The notes below the pieces were generated by a model that searched no databases, had not been told where the DNA came from, and was given only the letters and a program-made list of their open reading frames with translations. Shown here in pieces: positions 44,907 through 54,148 of a stretch of 64,000 nt of DNA (its first letter is position 1; the number at the start of each line of letters is the position of its first letter). Source of the DNA: Silvanigrella paludirubra (GTDB lineage: Bacteria > Bdellovibrionota_B > Oligoflexia > Silvanigrellales > Silvanigrellaceae); contig NZ_WFLM01000002.1 in assembly GCF_009208775.1 (NCBI RefSeq), forward strand, positions 186,001 to 250,000. Direction: 5' to 3'. The translations under genes were made by a program, and so were the position numbers.

Positions 44907-45819
44907 TAGCTCCTATTAAGTACAAAGCAAAAGTTTTCCACAATAGGTATTTCGGTAAAATTTGTGTGTAAATGAGATTTCAAGGATATTAATAATTATG
45001 AAATAAATATATTTTTATATAGTAATTTCATAAGATTATTATTTTTTTAATTTTTGTTTACTTTTTATTTCCACCCTCGTCAAAATAATGACATTAAAAA
45101 ATAAAAATAAAAAATAATTTATGAATTTAAATTTTTGTTTTAATTAAACGCGACATATATCAATAAAAAAGAAAGTTATAATAAATAATAAATTAAAAAT
45201 GATTTTCTAAAACACAGCATTCATAAAAATTATCTTCAAATCATTCAACATAATCAAAATTTATTTTAAATTTAAAATTATGTTATATTTATAGAAATAA
45301 AATCAATAAATAGTTATAAATGTTTATTATAAATTTTTCACAAAAAATTCACAAGTCAATATTTTTTATATTTTATTAAAAATAACAAATTTAGATATTT
45401 ATTTTATGATAAATAAATTTTGTAGATTTATTATAAATTGTTATTTTAAATAAATTTACAAAATTTCTGGCTGGATAACCTTTTTAATTCCTATTAATTT
45501 TTAATATTATTTTTTAGAGAAAGCTCAATTGAATATAAACAAAAAAATAAGACATTAAATAATATATTTAAAATATTATATTTATATTTTGTTATAATTT
45601 GTTTTTTTTCAATATTAAATTAACAAAAAATATATAAATAAATGGTTACCTATTAAATAAATTACCAAAAAAAATTTGATTTACTTTACGAAATTATCTT
45701 TATGAATTACTTTAATTTAGGTTTAACAATTCAATCTATATTTACAATTATTTTATTTAATAAAATTTTAAATATAGATTGAATTGTTAGATACATCAAC
45801 AATTCTTTTGGAGGTTATT
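44907..45819. other. Long AT-rich region upstream of the protease triplet
   Basis: 913 bases without a supported gene, almost all A/T. The only strong structure is the 21-bp inverted repeat at 45724-45789. A TTG at 45784 in frame with the first protease would add 12 residues but lacks a ribosome site. Promoters for the REC-TPR gene and for the proteases must lie within. Confidence 0.5.
45724..45789. repeat. Perfect 21-bp inverted repeat before first protease
   Basis: Bases 45724-45744 pair exactly with 45769-45789 around a 24-base loop. It ends about 20 bases before the GGAGG ribosome site of the protease gene, so it would form a hairpin in the mRNA leader or serve as an operator. No T-run follows, which argues against a simple terminator. 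Confidence 0.65.
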
Positions 45820-46842
45820 ATGAGTAATTACTTGATCAGTAAGGTTACGTTATCTGTCTTAGGATTGTTATCTGTTTCAGCATTTGCTGATTCAAACAAG
45901 TCTGAATATTATAGTGTTGAAGGATCGCATTCAGCAAGCTTTCCATTAAAAAATAAAAGTTTAGAAACTAATAGTTTTGATATTGAAAGTTTAACAGGTA
46001 TCAAAACTATTCAATTAATGACAATCACAACAAGTGAATCTTTTAAAGAAAAAAATAGAGCCGCAATTCATGAAATGACCGCTAATGGTGGTGAAATAGA
46101 CTACAGAAACGGAATAACTCCTTTCACAAACTCGGCAACTTCAGTTGATCTTGGTATGGGGAATGTTCCAGTATTGGACCAAGGAGCTCATGGAACATGT
46201 GTTACTTTTGCAGCGACGGCAGCTCTAGACGCAAAAATTAAACAAGGTGATTACATAGACCAACAATGTAGCCTCGCTTTAAATAAATTTTTAGGAAACA
46301 ACTATTGGAATGGCGCTTATACTGCTGTTCAAATATTAGAACCACTCAAAAAATATGGCATCATTCCAAAAAATCAATGTTTTGGTAGTAAATATGCAAA
46401 CACATCACAAAAAGTTAGTCCAACACAATATATGACTAAAAGTGATAAAAGTTACGCAGGACAAATTTCATATCATTATACAGAAAAAGCAAGTGCTGAT
46501 GTAGTTAAAGCAACTCTAAAAGCTGGTTATAGAGTCGCTATAGGAACAGCTCTTGCAGACACATCTGATCCCATTTCAGTAAATGGATTTGATGTTAAAA
46601 TTAAAGGAACATCAGGTAGCTATGATGGCGGTCTTTGGGCATGTAAACAACCTGGAAATTCCACTAATTATTGTGCTGACCAAAATGCAGGACATGAAGT
46701 GGTTATAATTGGTTATGATGATAAACAACAACTCTTTAAAATTAGAAACTCTTGGGGCACTTACGCTGGCGAAAAAGGAAATTATTATATGTCATATGCC
46801 TTTTTTAATGCAATGGTTATGGATCACACTGAATTAAAATAA
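45820..46842 (+). CDS. Secreted papain-like cysteine peptidase, copy 1
   Basis: 340 residues from ATG 45820 (GGAGG upstream). A signal peptide ends SVSAFA. A pro-like region of about 80 residues is followed by the papain active-site segment VLDQGAHGTCVTFAATAALD (oxyanion Gln121, nucleophile Cys127), then GHEVVIIGYDD (His292) and FKIRNSWG (Asn310). These are the three C1 catalytic elements in order. So it is predicted to be an exported cysteine protease of the C1A type, compact compared with papain precursors. First of three tandem paralogues. A hairpin terminator separates it from copy 2, so expression may be separate. Confidence 0.87.
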   Translation: MSNYLISKVTLSVLGLLSVSAFADSNKSEYYSVEGSHSASFPLKNKSLETNSFDIESLTGIKTIQLMTITTSESFKEKNRAAIHEMTANGGEIDYRNGITPFTNSATSVDLGMGNVPVLDQGAHGTCVTFAATAALDAKIKQGDYIDQQCSLALNKFLGNNYWNGAYTAVQILEPLKKYGIIPKNQCFGSKYANTSQKVSPTQYMTKSDKSYAGQISYHYTEKASADVVKATLKAGYRVAIGTALADTSDPISVNGFDVKIKGTSGSYDGGLWACKQPGNSTNYCADQNAGHEVVIIGYDDKQQLFKIRNSWGTYAGEKGNYYMSYAFFNAMVMDHTELK

Positions 46843-46851
46843 TAAAAATAT

Positions 46852-46894
46852 AAATTGTGAATATTAATTAATTTAATATTCACAATTTTTTTTT
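46852..46894 (+). terminator. Hairpin terminator between protease copies 1 and 2
   Basis: AAATTGTGAATATTAA (46852-46867) pairs perfectly with 46873-46888 around TTAAT, followed by T up to 46894. The ribosome site of copy 2 (GAGGA) starts right after the T-run. Confidence 0.8.
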
Positions 46895-46904
46895 GAGGAA
46901 TTTT

Positions 46905-47927
46905 ATGAGAATCATTTTGTTAAATAAAATATCTTTATCTATTTTTGGGATATTATCTATATCTGCTTTTGCTGAGGATAATAAATCTGAATATTATAGA
47001 ATGGAAGGGACACATTCCGTAATTATACCATTAAAAAATAGAAATTTAGATGCAAATAGTTTTAACAATGAATCTTTAAGTGGAATTAAAAATATCCAAT
47101 TAAACTCTATCACTGTGAGTGATTTATTTAAAGAAAAAAATAAAATAGCAATTCAAGAAATGAATAATATTAGTGAGTTTGACTATAAAAATGGAATCAC
47201 ACCATTTACAAATTCAGCAACTTCTATTGATCTTGGTATGGGAAGCGTTCCTGTATTAGATCAGGGAGCACATGGAACACCTGTTACCTTTTCTTCAGTT
47301 GCAGCTCTTGCAGCAAAACTAAAACAAGGCGATTTAATGGATCTCCAATGTAGTTTTGCATTAACAAATTTATTTGATGAAAGAAATTTTTGGAGTAATC
47401 TTGAACAACCAGGAAAAATAATAGATCTTTTTAAAAAGTATGGAATTGTTCATAAAAATGATTGTTTTGGACATAAATATCCAGACCCATCTCAAATAGT
47501 CACCTTAAAGCAATATTTGACAAGAAGTGATAAAAGTTACACAGGACAAATTACATATCATTATACAGAAAAAGCAAATGCTGATGTAGTTAAAGCAACT
47601 TTAAAAGCTGGTTATAGAGTCGCTATTGGAACAGCTCTTGCGGACACATCTGATCCCATTTCAGTAAATGGATTTGATGTTAAAATTAAAGGATCATCAG
47701 GTAGCTATGATGGCGGTCTTTGGGCATGTAAACAACCTGGAAATTCCACTAATTATTGTGCTGACCAAAATGCAGGTCATGCAGTGGTTATAATTGGTTA
47801 TGATGACAAACAACAACTCTTTAAAATTAGAAACTCTTGGGGAAGTGATGCTGGAGAAAAAGGCAATTATTACATGACTTATTCTTTTTTTAATGCAATG
47901 GCAATGAATCAGACTGAATTTAGATAA
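46905..47927 (+). CDS. Papain-like pseudopeptidase, copy 2 (catalytic Cys is Pro)
   Basis: 340 residues from ATG 46905 with GAGGA upstream. It has a signal peptide (ILSISAFA) and the same layout as copy 1. The active-site segment reads VLDQGAHGTPVTFSSVAALA: the nucleophile Cys is replaced by Pro126 (codon CCT, two changes from TGT), while the oxyanion Gln, the His in GHAVVIIGYD and the Asn in IRNSWG remain. It should be inactive as a protease but folded. The last 130 residues are nearly identical to copy 1 at DNA level, while the first half is diverged. It may bind substrate, inhibit or chaperone the active copies; this is inference. Confidence 0.87.
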   Translation: MRIILLNKISLSIFGILSISAFAEDNKSEYYRMEGTHSVIIPLKNRNLDANSFNNESLSGIKNIQLNSITVSDLFKEKNKIAIQEMNNISEFDYKNGITPFTNSATSIDLGMGSVPVLDQGAHGTPVTFSSVAALAAKLKQGDLMDLQCSFALTNLFDERNFWSNLEQPGKIIDLFKKYGIVHKNDCFGHKYPDPSQIVTLKQYLTRSDKSYTGQITYHYTEKANADVVKATLKAGYRVAIGTALADTSDPISVNGFDVKIKGSSGSYDGGLWACKQPGNSTNYCADQNAGHAVVIIGYDDKQQLFKIRNSWGSDAGEKGNYYMTYSFFNAMAMNQTEFR

Positions 47928-47980
47928 AAAATGATTAAAATAAATAATTAATTTAATTATAATTTTCAAAGGAGCTTATC

Positions 47981-49003
47981 ATGTTAAGTAACTTAAAAAG
48001 CACTCTCCTCATTTCTTCTTTTGCATTATTTTCTTTGTCTGCATTTGCAGACAAATCAGAACTTTTTTCTGTTAACGGAACAATTGATGCTAAGATACCT
48101 TTGAAAATTAAAAATAATAATATAAATTCTAATTATGATGTTGATGCTTTAAATGGATTTAAAACTATCAAATTAATGTCTATTCAACCAACGAATGCCA
48201 TGATCCAAAAAAATAGAACTGCCATGGCTAAACTCATCCAAGAAGGCGGAGAAAGGGATTATTCAAATGGAATTACCTCATTTGATAACAGCTTTAATGC
48301 TGTAGATCTTGGAATGAATGGCGTGGACGTTTTAGATCAAGGTTCTCATGGTACATGTGTTACTTTTGCAACAACAGCGGCATTAGATGCAAAACTTCAA
48401 TTAAATGATTATATTGATCAACAATGTATTTTAGCACTTAATAAATATTTAGGAAATGATTATTGGAATGGCGCAGACAATGCAACTCAAGTTGTAGATC
48501 CATTAAAAAAATATGGGATTATTAAAAAAGGGAATTGTTTTGGAGATTCTTATGCGGATCCTTCACAAAGCATTAGCCCTTCTAAATACACAACAAGAAG
48601 TACAAAAAAATTTACAAATAATTTAAACTACAAGTATTTTGGAAAAGCTGATTTAGATATTTTAAAAGCGGCTTTAGATAACGGAAATAGAGTTGTCATA
48701 GGTACAGCCTTAGCAGATATTAAGGGAAATAAAGTTTCCGTAAATGGTTTTGATGTAAAAGTGGATGATGGAGATTTTAATCAAGGAGGACTCTGGGCTT
48801 GTAAGCAACCAGGAGATAATACAAACTACTGCCCAGAAAAACCAGACGCAGGCCATGAAGTTATTGTTACTGGATATGATGATGGTCAAAAATTATTAAA
48901 AATTAGAAATTCTTGGAGCTCAGATGCGGGAGACAACGGAAACTTTTATATGACTTATGCTTTTTTTAATGCAATGGCTATGGACCAAACCGTTATTAAA
49001 TAA
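47981..49003 (+). CDS. Secreted papain-like cysteine peptidase, copy 3
   Basis: 340 residues from ATG 47981 with GGAG upstream. A signal peptide ends LSLSAFA. Catalytic elements are intact: VLDQGSHGTCVTFATTAALD (Cys126), GHEVIVTGYDD (His) and LKIRNSWSS (Asn). It is more diverged from copies 1 and 2 than they are from each other in the C-terminal half, so it probably reflects the older duplication. Its stop codon abuts the stop of the convergent gene at 49004 with no gap. Predicted exported C1A protease; substrate unknown. Confidence 0.87.
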   Translation: MLSNLKSTLLISSFALFSLSAFADKSELFSVNGTIDAKIPLKIKNNNINSNYDVDALNGFKTIKLMSIQPTNAMIQKNRTAMAKLIQEGGERDYSNGITSFDNSFNAVDLGMNGVDVLDQGSHGTCVTFATTAALDAKLQLNDYIDQQCILALNKYLGNDYWNGADNATQVVDPLKKYGIIKKGNCFGDSYADPSQSISPSKYTTRSTKKFTNNLNYKYFGKADLDILKAALDNGNRVVIGTALADIKGNKVSVNGFDVKVDDGDFNQGGLWACKQPGDNTNYCPEKPDAGHEVIVTGYDDGQKLLKIRNSWSSDAGDNGNFYMTYAFFNAMAMDQTVIK

Positions 49004-49483
49004 TTATTTAAAATTTTCAATTAATCTTTTTAATGCGAGCCGTGAGTGAATCATGGGCTCTGCATTTTCTTTATCCCAAATTGAACCTTCTTTAAAATTT
49101 AAATTACTTTCTGGTAAAGGAACAAATCCACTTTGCCAAAACCAATTTAAACGACTTCTTGGATTGCCAAGTAACTCAGCTGAAGGACGCCATTCAATGT
49201 GTTTTTCTACGAATTGATCTGGCGGATATCGGAGTTGAAGTATTTTATATCTTTTTTTCACTACAGATTGTGGTGACCATATTTCAATTCCAAGACTTGA
49301 AGCTGCTTTCGAAGGAGAAAGATTTTCTGCTGGTTGAGCAGAAGACCATTCGCTTCCTATTTCTTCACATGGTGTTTTCCCTTTGGGAATAAGCTCAAGT
49401 CTCAGCAATTTAATTTCACTTGCTGCTCTTCTTCTTGGAACAATCATATTTTCTTCAAATTTTTCATCGTAAAAATGATTCAT
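49004..49483 (-). CDS. Unknown protein in Hsp70 operon, third gene
   Basis: 159 residues, no signal peptide or membrane helix. Contains MIVPRRRAASEIKLLRLELI and a Trp-rich C-terminal part (IEWRPSAELLG, RLNWFWQSGFVPLPESN). Its ATG overlaps the stop of the preceding gene by four bases, indicating coupling to the Hsp70 operon. I do not recognise the family. Likely a partner or client of the two upstream proteins. Confidence 0.65.
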   Translation of the reverse strand: MNHFYDEKFEENMIVPRRRAASEIKLLRLELIPKGKTPCEEIGSEWSSAQPAENLSPSKAASSLGIEIWSPQSVVKKRYKILQLRYPPDQFVEKHIEWRPSAELLGNPRSRLNWFWQSGFVPLPESNLNFKEGSIWDKENAEPMIHSRLALKRLIENFK

Positions 49484-50913
49484 TCGCTGACAACCTTGTT
49501 TTGAGAAATAACGTTACGAATATATTGAATGAGTTCTTCATTATTTTTATTTATTTTTACATTGTTATCTATATATTGATTTAAAGTATTTATTAGAATT
49601 TGTTTATCAGAATCACTTATGTTTGTCTTTTTATTATGAATAACTCTATTTGAAAGGTCATGCGGAAAAGTTTCTGGCATTTGAATTGTTGTTGCAATAT
49701 CTGATAATAAATTAGAATCTAAAGAATTAGGCAATACTTTTTTAAAGAAACAAATTGCATAAATAATGCTTAATAATAAATGATGATCTTTTGAGTAACT
49801 CCAACAAAATGCTTTTAAAGCTGATGAAGGATCAAAAGAAAGTTTCCATTCATATGGTCTTTTGTTTATGATATCCATTGCATTTAACAAAAAATCATGA
49901 CCCATTGCACTTTGAACAGCCTGAAGTAACAAATGTGAAGACATATCTTCTTCATTTAATTTAATTCGTGATTTAGCAAATTTTTCTAACAACGGAAGAA
50001 CTTCATCACAATATCTATGCCTACTTACAGACGCTGGTAAAAATATTTTTTGAATACCTGAGAGCAGGACGCCTGATGTGGCATCTAATTCAGAATAAAT
50101 ATCTTCTGAAAGATTTTTATAACTCATAAATTGAGTAAGCCATTCTTGAAAATCACAAAAAGATTGAAGACACCATTGTGCTAATGTATCTCTTCTTAAA
50201 TTCATTTTTAAGACTACTTCTTCAAAGGCTTCTTCATTTTTTTTATTTTGCTCTTGTTGAAGCTCAACATAAATTCGACCATATTCAACTGCTAAAATGG
50301 AGTTTAAATGCTCCCAATCATCTATTAATAAACAAATTTCACGTTGAATTGTTCTTATTCTTGCAATTAAAGATCTTTCATCTGAAAACTCATTTAAAAG
50401 GCTAAGTTCACAAACTTTTGAAACGGGCATACATTTTGGCTCATGCGCACTTTCGACAACTCCAAAACGAATTCCATCTTCACTTAATGATACGGCAAAA
50501 TCTTGTTTATTTTTAGTTAAAAAAACAGAACCAATTCCATCAATATTATAAAAATGAATTAAAGTTCTAAACTGGTAATTACGATCATTTAACCCAAACC
50601 AATAATAGAGGGTTAAATTAACTATTTTTTCTGTTTCAGAAAGAATTTCTTTAATATTTTCTACAGATTCTTCTGCCAACCCAATTTTTGAAAAAATATT
50701 TATAAAAAATTGAATTATATTTTCAGCTGTTTGTTCAGCGCTTTTTTTTATTTCATAATTATGTTTAAATTCAGAATCAAAAATACCTCTATACTTTGCT
50801 AAAAAGTTTTTAAATTCATGAATTTTTGTTGGAGTAAGTAAGTATTCCTCAAATATAGAAAAATCATTTTCTATTTCAATTGCAATTTTTTTTATTAATG
50901 AATTTTTTATCAA
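49480..50913 (-). CDS. Unknown helical protein in Hsp70 operon, second gene
   Basis: 477 residues, no signal peptide. Predicted mostly helical (IARIRTIQREICLLIDDWEH, YVELQQEQNKKNEEAFEEVV), with a possible beta segment near 125-170 (GSVFLTKNKQDFAVSLSEDG). It starts one base after the Hsp70 stop and overlaps the next gene, so the three are expressed together. It may be a cofactor or client-recognition partner of the Hsp70-like protein. Family not recognised. Confidence 0.65.
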   Translation of the reverse strand: MIKNSLIKKIAIEIENDFSIFEEYLLTPTKIHEFKNFLAKYRGIFDSEFKHNYEIKKSAEQTAENIIQFFINIFSKIGLAEESVENIKEILSETEKIVNLTLYYWFGLNDRNYQFRTLIHFYNIDGIGSVFLTKNKQDFAVSLSEDGIRFGVVESAHEPKCMPVSKVCELSLLNEFSDERSLIARIRTIQREICLLIDDWEHLNSILAVEYGRIYVELQQEQNKKNEEAFEEVVLKMNLRRDTLAQWCLQSFCDFQEWLTQFMSYKNLSEDIYSELDATSGVLLSGIQKIFLPASVSRHRYCDEVLPLLEKFAKSRIKLNEEDMSSHLLLQAVQSAMGHDFLLNAMDIINKRPYEWKLSFDPSSALKAFCWSYSKDHHLLLSIIYAICFFKKVLPNSLDSNLLSDIATTIQMPETFPHDLSNRVIHNKKTNISDSDKQILINTLNQYIDNNVKINKNNEELIQYIRNVISQNKVVSE

Positions 50914-50914
50914 C

Positions 50915-52999
50915 TTATTTACCCTCTAGCATAGAAAGTAACTCAATTTCAACACTTTCAATATCATCATCGTTGTCTTGTCCCTGTTGTGACTTTAATA
51001 ATAAGTCCGAATATTGAGACAATAATTGTGAAACCTTAAGAAATTCTAAAGAAGCTGAATCCATTTGTGATAATCTTCTTTTTGCCCTTAATATTAAAGC
51101 ATTCACAATACCAGCATTCAAATTAAAATCGGAACTATATTCATTCTCAATTTTATTTGTTTTACCACCAAAAGGAAAAGATAATATATTTTTTTCTTCA
51201 TTATAAATTGATTTTATCTCTTTTGGATTCACATTTGCATATATCTCATCAACGTTATCTGATTTCACATCATCTATAAATGGATTCATATCTTCTTGAA
51301 CAAGAGATGTCCAGCCTGTTACCTCACCAGTTCTGCTATCGAATTGTGCTTTTGCTTCATTTTTAGTACCTAATTGTCTAGCAAAAACTTGTACCATTCC
51401 ATTTACATCATAGGTTAATTGAATTTCACATCTAGTTCCTTTAGGACAAGGTTGTTCTAATTCAAAAAGAAAAGAACCAATCAATCTATTTTCACCTACG
51501 GTATCACCGTCACCCTGAACCACAACAACATGAACAGCATGTTGATTATTGTAAATAGTATTAAAAAACTCGGATCTTCTTGCAGGAAGAGCACTATTTC
51601 TATGTAAAATAGGAGCAACAAATAACATTTTTTGAAGCTCTTTATTAAATTCTTCAATACGAGAACCTAATTTTCGATGAAGTTCTTGTTCTGAAATAGG
51701 GTATGGAATACCAAATTTTTTAGCAACAATTTTAAAATTTTCATTAATTGACTCTGTATTTTCAACAACGCCAATTCCTAAAGTATGGCTACAGACATCA
51801 ACTAAAATAGTATCTGGTTGAATTCCTAAAATGATTGCAGCTTGTAAAGATGCACCCCAACTCACAGCTAAATCTGGTTCAAGACGAGCATCAACCATGC
51901 AAGGAAAATAATCGGAAAGCATTTTTCTAACTAAACTTAAACGTGTACTTCCTCCAACAAGAAGAATACGAGAAATATTTTTAGGACTGCGTTTTGCAGC
52001 ATGCATTGCACTTTCAGTTAAATAAAGTGTTCTTTGCAAAGTGGGCGATATTAAATTTTCGAATTGTTCTCGGTTTATTTCTACCTGAATGCTAGAACCT
52101 TTTCCATCAAGATCTTGTTGTGAAACCTCAACTAACCCTTCTGTTTGAAGAGTTTTTTTTGCGTTTTCAGCAAGTACTAATAAATTACGATAAAGTTCTG
52201 AATCTTTTAATGCACGACGTGCTACTAATTGAGGGTGGACTTTAGTTAAAAGAAATTGAGCGACAGCATCATCAATATCATCACCACCTAAATGAACATC
52301 ACCTTCACTACTTAGAACATTAAAAACAAAACCGTCTCTATCAACAATACTTACATCAAAAGTACCACCACCAAAATCAAAAACAGCGAGTGTTTCTTTA
52401 TCATTTTTTTTATCTTCGGGCATCATACTATAGGCAAGCGCAGCTGCTGTAGGCTCATTCACAATTCTTAATACATGGATTCCTACTTTTTCAGCTGCTG
52501 CAATTGTAGCTAATCGTGCTGCATCATCAAAATGCGCAGGCACAGTAATAACAGCCCAAATGCCACCAAATTTATTTTTTTCTTCTTGTAAAACAGGGTG
52601 TAAAACTAAATAATTTAACACTAAAGAAGCAATTTCTTCGGGAGTATACGACTTTTCATTTGATTTAAAATAAGAAGCGCTTTTACCCATATTTTTTTTT
52701 GTACTTTTTATAACCTCTGAAGGTGCTGTATCTAACTTTCGTTTTGCTTGTTCCCCAATTATATCAATATTATTTTCAGAATCAAAATATACCATTGAAG
52801 GAACTAATAAAGTATCTTCATATTTTAAGGTAACAGGATGGGTTGCGCCATATGAAAACACGGAAACCACTGAGTTTGTTGTTCCAAGATCTATCCCTAT
52901 TGCAGATACTTCTTGAGGAAGCATCTTAATTTCACTAGAACTAAACAATACATTTGCTGATTTATCTTTACTCTTTTTCTTAAACTGAAGAACATTCAT
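50915..52999 (-). CDS. Hsp70-family (DnaK-like) chaperone
   Basis: 694 residues. The nucleotide-binding domain is clear: AIGIDLGTTNSVVSVFSYG (phosphate 1), VITVPAHFDDAARLATIAAA, LRIVNEPTAAALAYS, LAVFDFGGGTFDVSIVDRDG (phosphate 2) and ILLVGGSTRLSLVRKML (adenosine). The substrate domain is recognisable (DVCSHTLGIGVVENT, VHVVVVQGDG) but has an insertion of about 45 residues, and the helical lid is rearranged, ending in an acidic stretch. There is no dnaJ or grpE beside it. So it is a specialised Hsp70 paralogue rather than the housekeeping DnaK. Start ATG 52999 with GGAG upstream. Confidence 0.93.
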   Translation of the reverse strand: MNVLQFKKKSKDKSANVLFSSSEIKMLPQEVSAIGIDLGTTNSVVSVFSYGATHPVTLKYEDTLLVPSMVYFDSENNIDIIGEQAKRKLDTAPSEVIKSTKKNMGKSASYFKSNEKSYTPEEIASLVLNYLVLHPVLQEEKNKFGGIWAVITVPAHFDDAARLATIAAAEKVGIHVLRIVNEPTAAALAYSMMPEDKKNDKETLAVFDFGGGTFDVSIVDRDGFVFNVLSSEGDVHLGGDDIDDAVAQFLLTKVHPQLVARRALKDSELYRNLLVLAENAKKTLQTEGLVEVSQQDLDGKGSSIQVEINREQFENLISPTLQRTLYLTESAMHAAKRSPKNISRILLVGGSTRLSLVRKMLSDYFPCMVDARLEPDLAVSWGASLQAAIILGIQPDTILVDVCSHTLGIGVVENTESINENFKIVAKKFGIPYPISEQELHRKLGSRIEEFNKELQKMLFVAPILHRNSALPARRSEFFNTIYNNQHAVHVVVVQGDGDTVGENRLIGSFLFELEQPCPKGTRCEIQLTYDVNGMVQVFARQLGTKNEAKAQFDSRTGEVTGWTSLVQEDMNPFIDDVKSDNVDEIYANVNPKEIKSIYNEEKNILSFPFGGKTNKIENEYSSDFNLNAGIVNALILRAKRRLSQMDSASLEFLKVSQLLSQYSDLLLKSQQGQDNDDDIESVEIELLSMLEGK

Positions 53000-53102
53000 A
53001 TACTAGACTCCAAAGTAAGCGACCATTTAGGCCGCAGGAATGTCTATTTGATAGACTTTGATTACTATGGCATATTGCAGAATGCAAACCGGTCAAACCG
53101 GA

Positions 53103-54029
53103 ATGGATACTTTTCAAATTTATAAGATTGGTTTTTTATATATGCTCAAAACTCGTTTATTAACTGCAACCATTTTTTCCGCTCTTATTGTATATGTTTT
53201 AAGCTTTTCACCAGAACATCTTTTTCCCCATCTATTCGTTATCATAATAACAGTAGCTATTTTTCTTTCCGGAACCGAGTTTGCAGCTCTTCGTTGGAAC
53301 ATCATGGATGGCTCCGTTGCCATCGAACAACCTAGACCAAAGTTAAAAGCAAAACATTTTGCAATTGGATTTTCATATGCATTTTTAATTGTTTCCTATT
53401 ATTTTTCAACATATATTTTTGAAAATCAGCCTCAAAAAATACTTATTATTCCTATTAGCTGGACATTTCTTTGTTTTTTTATTTCAGCAATACTTATATA
53501 CAGAAGAGCTCATGACATGCATACGGCATCAAATAAGCTTTTAAATGTCATTGCTGGTTTTATCTATCTTGCCCTGCCTGCTGCTTGTTTGCTTAAATTA
53601 AGCATGATTCAATTTGATGGATCTTACCGAAGCGCACAGCTCTATTTTTGCTTAGCAACCATTCTCATGGGAGATACGGGAGCTTATTTTATTGGTTCTC
53701 GTTTTGGAAAACACAAACTGATTCCTAAAGTTTCTCCTAAAAAAAGCATTGAAGGCGCCATCGGGGGGTTACTTTTCAGTGGTTTAACAGCCCTTGTTTT
53801 ATCTCATTTTTTTAACCTGCCCTTCCCTGCATGGTATGCCATTCTTATTGGAATATGTATGGGAATTGCAGGACAGTTAGGCGATCTAATGGAAAGTGCT
53901 TTTAAGCGTGCAGGAGGATATAAGGATAGTGGCAATTTACTACCAGGGCATGGCGGTTTTCTTGATCGTATTGATTCCCTTATACTTGGTATCCCAGTAG
54001 CCTTTCTGTTTTTTTCTTTATATAAATAA
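53103..54029 (+). CDS. cdsA: Phosphatidate cytidylyltransferase CdsA
   Basis: An integral membrane enzyme making CDP-diacylglycerol for phospholipid synthesis. Multiple membrane helices run through it, with the conserved MGDTGAYFIGSRFGKHKLIP, KVSPKKSIEGAIGGL, GQLGDLMESAFKRAGGYKDS and LLPGHGGFLDRIDSL, which contains the CdsA signature. The start is uncertain: in-frame ATGs at 53067, 53103 and 53142 are possible. The last (MLKTRLLTATIF) aligns best with E. coli CdsA, but none has a strong ribosome site; 53103 is used here as the middle choice. Divergent from the Hsp70 operon. About 308 residues. Confidence 0.93.
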   Translation: MDTFQIYKIGFLYMLKTRLLTATIFSALIVYVLSFSPEHLFPHLFVIIITVAIFLSGTEFAALRWNIMDGSVAIEQPRPKLKAKHFAIGFSYAFLIVSYYFSTYIFENQPQKILIIPISWTFLCFFISAILIYRRAHDMHTASNKLLNVIAGFIYLALPAACLLKLSMIQFDGSYRSAQLYFCLATILMGDTGAYFIGSRFGKHKLIPKVSPKKSIEGAIGGLLFSGLTALVLSHFFNLPFPAWYAILIGICMGIAGQLGDLMESAFKRAGGYKDSGNLLPGHGGFLDRIDSLILGIPVAFLFFSLYK

Positions 54030-54148
54030 TTTGACTCTTTCATGCGTACCTCTTTCTTATTTATTTGTTTCTTCCGAAGAGCATTTAGTAAAAAATTTAA
54101 TAAACGAACGAATTTAATATTTTAAATACGTTTTATTGGAATTTAATT

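Noticed and set aside
45784..45819. TTG-initiated extension of protease copy 1
   Set aside because: No ribosome site, and it would put 12 polar residues before a good signal peptide; ATG 45820 follows GGAGG.
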